From Nostoc sp. CHAB 5824 (GTDB taxonomy: Bacteria > Cyanobacteriota > Cyanobacteriia > Cyanobacteriales > Nostocaceae), in assembly GCF_020829665.1 (NCBI RefSeq), contig NZ_JAIVFT010000031.1, forward strand, positions 1 through 49,360: DNA of 49,360 bases, given 5' to 3'. The position numbers were made by a program, and so were the translations under genes. Shown in pieces: positions 33,637 through 42,300 of the stretch (positions are counted from its first letter, which is position 1; each line of letters starts with the position of its first letter). A model generated the notes under the pieces. That model ran no database searches. It saw only the letters and a list, made by a program, of their open reading frames with translations, and was not told the origin of the DNA.

Positions 33637-34098
33637 TCATTTGCTTTGGGTTTTGAGATAATCTGCAATGTACTCTCCGTAGCGACCGCGTAACATTTGT
33701 TCCCGAAATTTGAATCCTAATGTTTTCTCTCGACAGAATAAAGATTTGCACAAGCAGCGGGAGACAGCAATTGATTCATATTCAGTGGTTTCGTAGTCCC
33801 AGGTAATTTCCTCACCTACTTCGATATCGCCCAAAGCAACGAGGTCATATCCCCCAAACTGATTGTTCCTTACACCAGTATTTGGATCGCAAGAATGGTT
33901 AGTGAGGATAGCAGGCTCATCTAGGTGGACATGTAAATTAAAATCCATCTGAACTGAATAAATGGTTCGTTCGGGAACTGCTTCAATTTGGATACCCACT
34001 ACGACGGTTTCCCCTGGGGCAAATCTTTTTTTAGCAAACACTCCTCGTCCTTTTGCTGTTTCCTGAATCGTGAGATGACTGCTATATATGACGTTCAT
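33637..34098 (-). CDS. SET-domain methyltransferase
   Basis: The 153-residue protein is almost only a SET domain. It has GRGVFAKKRFAPGETVV (N-SET), the cofactor/pseudoknot motif ILTNHSCDPNTGVRN, then VGEEITWDYETTEYE with the candidate catalytic Tyr, and a short Cys-containing post-SET (CLCKSLFCR). SET enzymes move methyl from S-adenosylmethionine to lysine, and one animal member (SETD3) methylates a histidine ring nitrogen. It is the last gene of a three-gene minus-strand unit after an OvoA-type sulfoxide synthase and DUF427, 47 bases from the latter. The target is unknown; a role on the thiol-histidine product is speculative. Confidence 0.87.
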   Translation of the reverse strand: MNVIYSSHLTIQETAKGRGVFAKKRFAPGETVVVGIQIEAVPERTIYSVQMDFNLHVHLDEPAILTNHSCDPNTGVRNNQFGGYDLVALGDIEVGEEITWDYETTEYESIAVSRCLCKSLFCREKTLGFKFREQMLRGRYGEYIADYLKTQSK

Positions 34099-34145
34099 GA
34101 ATTGTTAACTCAAAATATGATGTTCATGAATTGTTAGCTGATAAA

Positions 34146-34640
34146 TTACCACCCCATTGTTCCAGGGCTACCTTTAAATGGCCCGACAATATCAGCAGTA
34201 ATCCATCCACCATAAAAATCCCCAGGTTGAGACATAACTAGCTCATCATTTACATAGCAAGCATCCATTAAACTAGGGTAAAAAGCGTAGTATTCTTGAA
34301 TCGTTACAAAATCAGGCGTAGGTTCAATATATCGCCAAGCAGCGTTATTTATATACTTTTCACCGATGCTGATATCATAATATTGACACTTACCTTTCCA
34401 TTCACACCAAGTTTTTTTAGGTGTTTCAATCAGATATTCTAGTTTAATGTCTTCTAAAGGAAGGTAATAAACCGGAGGATGGCTAGTTTCTAAAACTCTT
34501 TTAGCTTTAGTTGTTTCTGCTAAAACAATGCCATTACAAATTATCCGAATTGATTTGTTGCTATCTTCTAAACGAGCCGGACGAGGATAATCCCAAACTG
34601 ATTCTTGACCGGATTCTGGTACGATTGGATTTGGCCTCAT
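34146..34640 (-). CDS. DUF427 domain protein
   Basis: The 164-residue protein shows the DUF427 pattern: VWDYPRPARLEDSNKSIRII, VLETSHPPVYYLPLEDI, KTWCEWKGKCQYYDI, AAWRYIEPTP and YYAFYPSLMDACYVNDELV. It is a small beta-rich soluble domain of unknown function. Its ATG (34640) overlaps the TGA of the OvoA-like gene by four bases (ATGA), so the two are translationally coupled and likely act together. It is longer than the minimal domain (about 95) because of extended ends. Confidence 0.9.
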   Translation of the reverse strand: MRPNPIVPESGQESVWDYPRPARLEDSNKSIRIICNGIVLAETTKAKRVLETSHPPVYYLPLEDIKLEYLIETPKKTWCEWKGKCQYYDISIGEKYINNAAWRYIEPTPDFVTIQEYYAFYPSLMDACYVNDELVMSQPGDFYGGWITADIVGPFKGSPGTMGW

Positions 34641-36004
34641 TCTAAGTAATCTCCTTTGAAATCTTGAGCAACTCTAAAACCAGCGTGTTGATAAAAGTAG
34701 GGACGAAACCAGTTGCGATAGGTTGGTAATGCCATTGAACCATTAGTAGCCCAAGAACCGCCGAGCATCATCTGATGTTTATCATCAAAAAAGGGTGCTG
34801 CTTGATCTTCGTAAAGCGGATGAGGTTGAAATCCTGGTAAAGCGTTGAAAGTGTCCCCCAACCATTCCCAGAGATTTCCTCTGAGATCATAAAGTCCAGA
34901 AGCACTATTAGCTGGTTTGAACATTCCCACTGGGCTAGGGGAAATGAATTGTAAGTTGAGATTATAGTGAGTTGAGAAGCGCTTATCCTTAGAGGTAAGT
35001 AAGGCTTGATTCCATTCGGCTTCAGTCATCAAGCGCATGTCTGAGCCTTGAGAACGACAAAATGCGATCGCTTCGTAGTAATTGACTTCTACAGGCCAGT
35101 CTAGGGGTAAGTCTATTTCGTCGAATGTGGCTCGATAGCGATAACCATCCTGGAAGGGTATCCAGAATTTGGGATGTTGTACGTTGTAAAGTTGCTTCCA
35201 ATCCCAAGATTCAGCATTCCAGTAGTCTAGATTGTTGTAACCACCAGCTTGAACAAATTTCAGATATTCTCCGTTAGTGATGAGATATTGACTAGCCAAA
35301 AATGGTTTCACTTCAACAGTGCGATCGCCATATTCACTATCCCAACCAAATGTCAGATCATCCTTGGGTTTTCCTAGTTTCACCACACCACCTGGAACTC
35401 GGCGCATTTCATTGTTGGGAATCTTCGCGTTACTAGGTGCGTAATTCCAGCCTTGGGGACGTTTTAGGCGATCGCTAGGCAATTGACGCACCAGCATCGA
35501 AGAGGTTTCAAAGTGAATCCGACTATGTTCTATTCCCATCAGCAAAGCCCAGAAGGGATGCTGTTGATGAATCGGGAGATCCAGGGGAGTATTTTTAATC
35601 ACCTTTGCGATCGCCTCTCGTGCCTTGTCCCGATATTGCCAAACTTTTTCTACATCAGGCCAGCTAACCCCTTGCATAGCTGCATCGAGTTCTGTTGGTG
35701 TTTGTGGATCAACTCCGATTTCAAATAGGGTTTCGTATTGTGAATTAATTCCAGCTTTGATTAAACCAACGGCAATTAATTTATTGATGAAAAAAACAGC
35801 TGAGTGACCAAGATAAAAAATTAGACGGTTTCTTAAAGGATCGGGGTTAAGATAAAAAGTTTCTTCCCCGACTAAACTTTTCATAAGTGTTTCTTCAAGT
35901 TCCCAAGAATTCTCAAAGTATTTGAGCAAACTTTGTGAACTACAATCATTGAGTGTGGGGACTTGAGTTGATGTCAGTTTATTTATCGTTTGAACTAAAG
36001 CCAT
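34637..36004 (-). CDS. OvoA-type 5-histidylcysteine sulfoxide synthase, without methyltransferase domain
   Basis: The 455-residue protein has the two domains of EgtB/OvoA enzymes. The N-terminal DinB-like part (about 28-180) has FENSWELEETLMKSLVGEET, H67 in FYLGHSAVFFINKL and the iron motif H160-x3-H164-x-E166 (EHSRIHFE). The C-terminal part is the formylglycine-enzyme-like domain, with GGVVKLGKP, MRLMTEAEWNQAL, GLYDLRGNLWEWLGD and RNWFRPYFYQHAGFR. The N-terminal wording (ETLFEIGVDPQTP) is closest to OvoA, which joins cysteine to histidine C5 with O2. Full OvoA has a C-terminal SAM methyltransferase of about 250 residues; here the protein ends after the second domain. A selenoneine-synthase (SenA) or EgtB identity is less likely. 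It leads the DUF427-SET unit. Confidence 0.82.
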   Translation of the reverse strand: MALVQTINKLTSTQVPTLNDCSSQSLLKYFENSWELEETLMKSLVGEETFYLNPDPLRNRLIFYLGHSAVFFINKLIAVGLIKAGINSQYETLFEIGVDPQTPTELDAAMQGVSWPDVEKVWQYRDKAREAIAKVIKNTPLDLPIHQQHPFWALLMGIEHSRIHFETSSMLVRQLPSDRLKRPQGWNYAPSNAKIPNNEMRRVPGGVVKLGKPKDDLTFGWDSEYGDRTVEVKPFLASQYLITNGEYLKFVQAGGYNNLDYWNAESWDWKQLYNVQHPKFWIPFQDGYRYRATFDEIDLPLDWPVEVNYYEAIAFCRSQGSDMRLMTEAEWNQALLTSKDKRFSTHYNLNLQFISPSPVGMFKPANSASGLYDLRGNLWEWLGDTFNALPGFQPHPLYEDQAAPFFDDKHQMMLGGSWATNGSMALPTYRNWFRPYFYQHAGFRVAQDFKGDYLE

Positions 36005-36285
36005 GATATTTTTGACAGAGGATTCCTAGCACAAATTACATAAACTACAATTAATTACAAAAAAAGTGTTGTTGATCGCATTTTTTCTTGTGTCGTTATG
36101 ATCAAACAATCTCCTAAATTTGTAAATAGATAAAAGGTGTAGTTAAAATTAGTCTAATTACGAGTTGTCAAAATAATATAAATAATGTACTAGTGTTGAA
36201 CAAGTATAGGCAAGATTAAAACATTTATTAACTGTCTTAATGCTATCAGGTTAAGAGTTTTGCAACTAACTTAGAGAAGCATACG

Positions 36286-36310
36286 GCGATGCCTTCACAG
36301 TAGGCATCGC
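36286..36310. repeat. GCGATGCC palindrome
   Basis: GCGATGCC (36286-36293) pairs with GGCATCGC (36303-36310) over a nine-base loop. It has the same GCGATGCC head as the dispersed repeats found within genes in this window and directly touches the next hairpin. Confidence 0.75.
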
Positions 36311-36340
36311 GGATTTTAGATTTTATCTAATCTAAAATCC
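36311..36340 (-). terminator. Hairpin downstream of pnp, candidate terminator
   Basis: GGATTTTAGATT (36311-36322) pairs perfectly with AATCTAAAATCC (36329-36340) over a six-base loop, a 12-bp stem ten bases after the pnp stop. It is A+T-rich and has no long T-run after it on the minus strand, so it is a plausible but not classical terminator. Confidence 0.5.
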
Positions 36341-36349
36341 CAAATCGAG

Positions 36350-38506
36350 TTACCGATTCACCGCCGCAGCTTCCCGTGCTGCTGTTGCTTGATCTGGGTG
36401 GATACCCAAGCGAGTGAGATTAATCCGACCTTTGTTATCAATTTCGCGCACTTTGATAATCACTTCATCGCCCACCGCTACTTCATCTTCAACTTTGCCA
36501 ACGCGGTAGTCAGCTAGTTGTGAGATGTGGATCATCCCTTCTTTTCCAGGCAGAAATTCCACAAATGCACCTATCGGTATAATCCGAGTGATGCGTCCTG
36601 CATAGACATCCCCTTCGTGCAACTTGCGGGTCATGCCTTGGATAATGTTTCTGGCTCTCTTGGCCTTGTTCTCATCCACAGCAGAAATTGTCACGGTGCC
36701 ATCATCTTCGATGTCAATTTTTGCACCAGTTTCCTCTGTGATGCCCTTAATAGTCTTGCCTCCAGGCCCGATGACCAGACCAATCATGTCTGAATCAATC
36801 TTGATTGTTAATAGACGTGGGGCATAAGCTGAGGTTTCAGTCCGTGGCGTGTCAATGCAGGCAAGCATTTTCTCCAGAATGTGCAACCGGGCTGATTTGG
36901 CTTGGTGAACGGCTTGGGAAATAACCTCTAACGACAAACCGGAGATTTTCATATCCATTTGCAAGGCGGTAATCCCGGCATCAGTACCGGCAACTTTGAA
37001 GTCCATGTCGCCCAAAAAGTCTTCAATGCCCTGAATATCGGTGAGGACTCGCACTTCGTCTCCTTCCTTAATCAGGCCCATTGCCGCGCCACTGACGGGT
37101 TTGATAATTGGTACACCAGCATCCATCAGAGCTAGGGTGGAACCGCAGACTGAACCCATTGAAGTGGAACCGTTGGAAGAAAGTACTTCCGATACGATGC
37201 GAATCACGTAGGGAAATTGTTCTTTTGAAGGTAGCACAGGTAGTAGCGCTCGCTCTGCTAATGCCCCGTGACCAATTTCGCGCCTTCCTGGGGCCCGCAT
37301 TGGCTTGGTTTCTCCGACTGAGAACGGCGGGAAGTTGTAATGATGCAGATAACGTTTGTGTTGATCTAGCTGCATGTCATCGTTGAGGTTTTGAGCATCC
37401 CCAGGTGTACCCAGAGTACAAGTGGATAATACCTGAGTTAGTCCCCGGTTAAATAAACCGCTGCCGTGGACTCGTTTTGGTAAGACATCAACTAAACAAG
37501 AAACAGGCCGCACCTCATCAAGTTTACGACCATCAACGCGAACGTTATCTTCAACGATTTGCCGCCGCATGAAGTATTTGGTAATATCTTTAAAAGTGTT
37601 ACCAAGTGCCTTGCTATTTGCAGTTGCGGCAACTCGAATTGGGTCTTCTTCTGGTAGTTCGGTGATGGTCGTGGCGATTTCACCCTTGACGACATCTAAA
37701 GCTGCATCACGTTCGGGTTTGGTGAAATTATATTGAGACAGGATTTTCTTAATCTCGCCGCTAGCGCGATCGCGGATATAATTTTCTAGCGTCTGGTCTA
37801 CTTCTGGTGGTGCTTCTTGCACTATTACTAGACCCAGTTCTGCTACTAAATCTTGCTGCGCTTTGATTAAGTCCCGCACTGCTTCATAACCAAAGTCAAT
37901 CGCCTCGATAATATCTCGCTCTGGCAATTGATTGGCTCCCGCTTCCACCATGATTACGCCATGTGGTGAACCTGCTACTACTAGATCCAAGTCTCCGGCT
38001 TCAATTTCTGCATAGGTGGGGTTGATAATGAAATCATCTCCCACTAAACCAACCCGCACTGCTGCCATTGGCCCATTAAAAGGAATCTGGGCAATCAAGG
38101 TAGCGATGGAAGCACCTGTAACTGCTAGCACATCGGGTGGGACTAACTCGTCCATCGACAGCGTTAAGGCAATAATTTGCAGGTCATCCCGTAGCCATGA
38201 GGGGAACAGGGGACGCATGGGACGGTCTATAAGACGACTGGTGAGAATTGTTTTTTCTGGTGGACGACCTTCTCGGCGCATGATTCCTCCGGGAATCCTA
38301 CCAGCGGCATATAACCTTTCTTCATAATCTACTGTAAGGGGAAGAAAATCAATGCCTTCTCTGGCTTGCGATCGCGTAGCCGTCACTAAAACGGATGTAT
38401 CCCCTGATTCTATCAAAACCGACCCACCAGCCTGGGGAGCTAGTAGGCCTACTTTCAGTCGAATATCCCTTCCATCGAAGGATATTGACTTATCAACTTC
38501 TGCCAT
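36350..38506 (-). CDS. pnp: Polyribonucleotide nucleotidyltransferase (PNPase)
   Basis: The 718-residue protein has the full PNPase order: first RNase PH domain (MAEVDKSISFDGRDIRLKVG, GRIPGGIMRREGRPPEKTIL), helical linker, and second RNase PH domain (RVDGRKLDEVRPVSCLVDVL, SEVLSSNGSTSMGSVCGSTL, DIQGIEDFLGDMDFKVAGT). Then come the KH domain (DMIGLVIGPGGKTIKGITEE, about 572-592) and the S1 domain (GRITRIIPIGAFVEFLPGKE, about 635-700). It degrades RNA 3' to 5' using phosphate and adds heteropolymeric tails in cyanobacteria. Length and motifs are complete. Confidence 0.97.
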   Translation of the reverse strand: MAEVDKSISFDGRDIRLKVGLLAPQAGGSVLIESGDTSVLVTATRSQAREGIDFLPLTVDYEERLYAAGRIPGGIMRREGRPPEKTILTSRLIDRPMRPLFPSWLRDDLQIIALTLSMDELVPPDVLAVTGASIATLIAQIPFNGPMAAVRVGLVGDDFIINPTYAEIEAGDLDLVVAGSPHGVIMVEAGANQLPERDIIEAIDFGYEAVRDLIKAQQDLVAELGLVIVQEAPPEVDQTLENYIRDRASGEIKKILSQYNFTKPERDAALDVVKGEIATTITELPEEDPIRVAATANSKALGNTFKDITKYFMRRQIVEDNVRVDGRKLDEVRPVSCLVDVLPKRVHGSGLFNRGLTQVLSTCTLGTPGDAQNLNDDMQLDQHKRYLHHYNFPPFSVGETKPMRAPGRREIGHGALAERALLPVLPSKEQFPYVIRIVSEVLSSNGSTSMGSVCGSTLALMDAGVPIIKPVSGAAMGLIKEGDEVRVLTDIQGIEDFLGDMDFKVAGTDAGITALQMDMKISGLSLEVISQAVHQAKSARLHILEKMLACIDTPRTETSAYAPRLLTIKIDSDMIGLVIGPGGKTIKGITEETGAKIDIEDDGTVTISAVDENKAKRARNIIQGMTRKLHEGDVYAGRITRIIPIGAFVEFLPGKEGMIHISQLADYRVGKVEDEVAVGDEVIIKVREIDNKGRINLTRLGIHPDQATAAREAAAVNR

Positions 38507-38595
38507 TCAGTTTTTTTTCCTTCTCTTTCGCTATTCTCTTTCTGTGGCAATCCTAACATTTATGCACTATGACTGACTTCTAGTACATACAAAGA

Positions 38596-38646
38596 TAACT
38601 GTTGACTGATGACTGTTGACGGTTAACAGTCATCAGTCAACAGTTA
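38596..38646. repeat. Perfect 22-bp hairpin built of STRR-like heptamers
   Basis: Bases 38596-38617 are the exact reverse complement of 38625-38646 with a seven-base loop (GACGGTT). The left arm is made of GTTGACT/GATGACT/GTTGACG heptamers. It lies 20 bases past the stop of the GNAT gene and about 90 bases ahead of pnp on the same strand, so it may stop or attenuate transcription, or shield the upstream mRNA end. Confidence 0.85.
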
Positions 38647-38666
38647 ACGGCTTCAAAAGGCATCTT

Positions 38667-39212
38667 TTAAGGCAAAGTGCGATAAAACATGAGCGCGTCT
38701 GCCATCTGATCATTTTCCAACTTCGCCGCACGCCCAATTCGCCCAATGATTTCAAATCCTAACGACTGCCAAAGCCTAATTGAAGGTATATTAGTTTCAA
38801 AGACCAAATTGAACATTACTGCCTCATAGCCCAGGTTTGCTGCTATCAAGAGCATTGCCTCTCCCATGAACCGCCCGATACCATAACCGCGTAACTCAGG
38901 TTGTACAATAAAACCAGCGTTGCAAATATGGCTACACCGACCGGGAAAGTTTGGTTTTAAATAAAACGCCCCTAATATTTCTTTTGGTTTGTGTGTAGCA
39001 TCCTGACCAGATGCCCTAACAACAAAGGCATCCTTACTCAACCAGTAAGCTGTAAATTCTGCTTGAGATAGAGGTTGCTTTTGGGGATAAGTTTTACCTT
39101 CAATCAATAAAACATTGAGTAATGCTCTTACAACCTCCTGTTCTTGAGGATGCATATAATCTAGTTCCACTAATATCCCGCTTTTTAAAACTTTAATTAA
39201 GGGAAAAATCAT
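38667..39212 (-). CDS. GNAT family N-acetyltransferase
   Basis: The 181-residue protein has the GNAT fold: ILGAFYLKPNFPGRCSHICN (beta4), acetyl-CoA loop in VQPELRGYGIGRFMGEAMLL (Arg-x-x-Gly-x-Gly/Ile), and the C-terminal NIPSIRLWQSLGFEIIGRIG signature. The acceptor is unknown; the C-terminal part resembles amino-group acetylases acting on small molecules. It lies upstream of pnp on the same strand, separated by the 22-bp hairpin, and diverges from the SNF2 gene. Confidence 0.9.
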   Translation of the reverse strand: MIFPLIKVLKSGILVELDYMHPQEQEVVRALLNVLLIEGKTYPQKQPLSQAEFTAYWLSKDAFVVRASGQDATHKPKEILGAFYLKPNFPGRCSHICNAGFIVQPELRGYGIGRFMGEAMLLIAANLGYEAVMFNLVFETNIPSIRLWQSLGFEIIGRIGRAAKLENDQMADALMFYRTLP

Positions 39213-39354
39213 TATTAATAGTCTTGATATGAAAGATTCGTTTAAGTATTAATTATATGCAAGCTAGGGCTAAAAAAGTTTTTTGATAAGATGTAAAAAT
39301 TAGAATAATTGTGATTTTCATTCTTTAAATTTGGGAAATCTGAGTAGTTAGCAA

Positions 39355-42300
39355 ATGGCGATTTTACACTGTAATTGGTTCCTAAAAAATCAAAATGGTT
39401 GTTTATTTATTTGGGGGGAAACTTGGCGATCGCCACGAATAAATTTCGAGCAAAATGGGTCTGGAGATGTACCCCTACATCCATTGGCAATGACATCAGT
39501 TGAGTTAAGCGAGTGGTTGCGTTCCCAGAACATGGCAATTACCAACTTCATCCAGCAACCTCAAGTTGCGATCGCTACTACTGGGCGAGCCTCCAAAGGA
39601 GGAGCTACGCTAACGCGCAAAACAGCCAGTGTCACTGAGATCATACCAACGCATTCGCAAATCATTGCCCTGCCAACTTATATCCCAGAGGGCAGTGGCG
39701 AAGGAACAGCAGCGATTTTCCCTGTACATTCTGCCAGCTTGGGGCTAGACACAGACTCCCCGCAATATTTACAACCGTGGCGAGTTGAGGGTTTTTGTCT
39801 TAACCCCAGCCAAGCAGTAAAATTTCTCGCTGCTGTTCCCCTAAATGCTGCTAAAGGGGAAGATGCCTTTTTGGGTGGAGATTTACGTTTTTGGTCACAG
39901 GTTGCCCGGTGGAGTTTAGATTTAATCTCGCGGTGTAAGTTTTTACCAACAATTGGGCGACAATCAGATGGTGCATTTGCTGCTAAATGGCAAGTACTTC
40001 TAGACAGTGCTGTAGATGGAACTCGCCTAGAAAAATTTTCTGCGGATATGCCGTTGGTTTGTCGTACTTATCAAGAGGGAGTGGGGACTGGAGAGGAGTT
40101 TTCCCAATCCTTACTTTATGTAAACTTTCCTACCGAACCCCAAGAATTGTTACTGGGATTTCTTAACAGTACAATAGATGCCCAAGTGCGAGGGATGGTA
40201 GGTTCCCAACCTCCAATGGAAGCCAAAGCGATCGCATTACCAGCTGCGGTGCGCCAGTGGTTGCAAGCTTTAACCAGTGCATCTAATACAGTCAATGCAG
40301 ATGCAATTGAAGTGGAACGACTGGAAGCGGCACTGAAGGCTTGGAATATGCCGCTACAATACCAATTAACTCTTAAAACTCTGTTTCGTACCTGTTTTCA
40401 ACTGCGTTCTCCAGAGTCTGGCGAAACAGATTGGACATTGGCGTATTTTCTGCAAGCGGCTGACAATCCTGAGTTTTTGGTGGATGCGGCAACTATTTGG
40501 AACAATCCAGTTGAACGATTGGTTTATGAAAATCGGACAATTGAGCAACCACAGGAAACATTTTTGCGAGGTTTGGGGCTAGCTTCCCGATTATATCCAG
40601 CGATCGCACCCAGTTTTGAAACCGAATATCCCCAATCTTCTCGGATCACCCCCATCCAAGCTTATGAGTTTATCAAGGCTGTAGCTTGGAGGTTAGAAGA
40701 CAGTGGTTTGGGAGTAATTTTGCCTCCCAGTTTAGCGAACCGTGAAGGATGGGCGAACCGTTTGGGTTTGAAAATTACTGCCGAAACCCCAAAGAAAAAG
40801 CAGGGACGTTTAGGATTGCAAAGTCTACTAAATTTCCAATGGCAATTGGCAATTGGAGGACAGACTATTTCTAAAGCCGAGTTTGATAAACTTGTGGCTT
40901 TAAATAGTCCGCTAGTGGAAATTAACGGCGAGTGGGTGGAATTGCGCCCCCAAGATATCAAAACAGCCCAAACTTTTTTTACCACTCGCAAAGACCAAAT
41001 CGCGCTTTCCTTGGAAGATGCCTTGCGTTTCAGTACAGGGGATACCCAGGTAATTGAAAAGTTACCAGTGGTTAGCTTTGAGGCATCTGGGGCATTACAA
41101 GAGTTGATTGGGGCGTTAACAAATAATCAAGCGATGTCTACGACGGGCTGCGCCTACGCACCTTTGCCCACACCAGCAGGCTTTAAAGGACAGTTACGAC
41201 CCTATCAAGAACGTGGTGCTGCTTGGCTATCCTTCTTGGAACGTTGGGGCTTAGGCGCGTGTCTCGCCGACGATATGGGACTCGGTAAAACCGTGCAGTT
41301 CATCGCTTTTATTCTACATCTCAAAGAACAGGATGCACTAGAAAATCCAACACTATTAGTTTGTCCAACTTCTGTTTTAGGCAACTGGGAAAGGGAAGTC
41401 AATAAATTTGCACCAAGCCTGAAAATTTTGCAATATCACGGTGACAAACGCCCAAAAGGCAAAGCGTTTTTAGAAGCAGTGAAAAATCACGATTTAATCG
41501 TTACCAGCTACTCACTTCTTCATCGAGATATCAAGTCATTGCAAAGTGTCTCTTGGCAGATAATTGTTTTAGATGAAGCCCAAAATGTGAAAAATCCAGA
41601 GGCGAAGCAGTCAAAAGCAGTGCGGCAATTAGAAGCAACATTTCGGATTGCGTTGACGGGGACGCCAGTAGAAAATAGACTGCAAGAACTCTGGTCTATT
41701 TTGGATTTTCTCAATCCTGGCTATTTAGGCAATAAGCAATTTTTTCAGCGGCGGTTTGCCATGCCAATTGAAAAGTATGGTGATACGGCTTCTTTGACTC
41801 AGTTACGTTCATTAGTTCAACCATTTATACTGCGGCGATTGAAAAGCGATCGCGACATCATTCAAGACTTACCAGACAAGCAAGAAATGACCGTATTTTG
41901 CGGTTTAACTGGTGAACAAGCTGCACTTTATCAACAAATTGTAGAACAATCTTTAGTAGAGATAGAATCTGCTGAAGGATTGCAACGCCGAGGGATGATT
42001 TTAGCTTTGTTAATTAAACTCAAACAAATCTGCAATCACCCAGCCCAATATTTGAAACAGGCGACATTAGAGCAACATAATTCAGCCAAACTTTTGCGGC
42101 TAGAAGAAATGTTAGAAGAAGTTTTAGCAGAAGGCGATAGAGCTTTAATCTTTACACAATTTGCTGAGTGGGGTAAGTTACTTAAACCCTATTTAGAAAA
42201 ACAGCTTGGACGAGAAATATTCTTTTTATATGGCAGCACGAGTAAAAAACAACGAGAGGAAATGATCGACCGTTTCCAACACGATCCTCAAGGGCCACCG

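Larger units (their letters stand above)
36005..36349. other. Intergenic region between pnp and the OvoA-like gene, with two hairpins
   Basis: The 345 bases hold no gene. The right-hand part should contain the promoter of the minus-strand pnp-distal unit... that is, nothing specific beyond A+T-rich DNA; the part next to the pnp stop carries two adjacent palindromes listed separately (36286-36310 and 36311-36340). The promoter of the OvoA-DUF427-SET unit should lie just above 36004. Confidence 0.5.
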
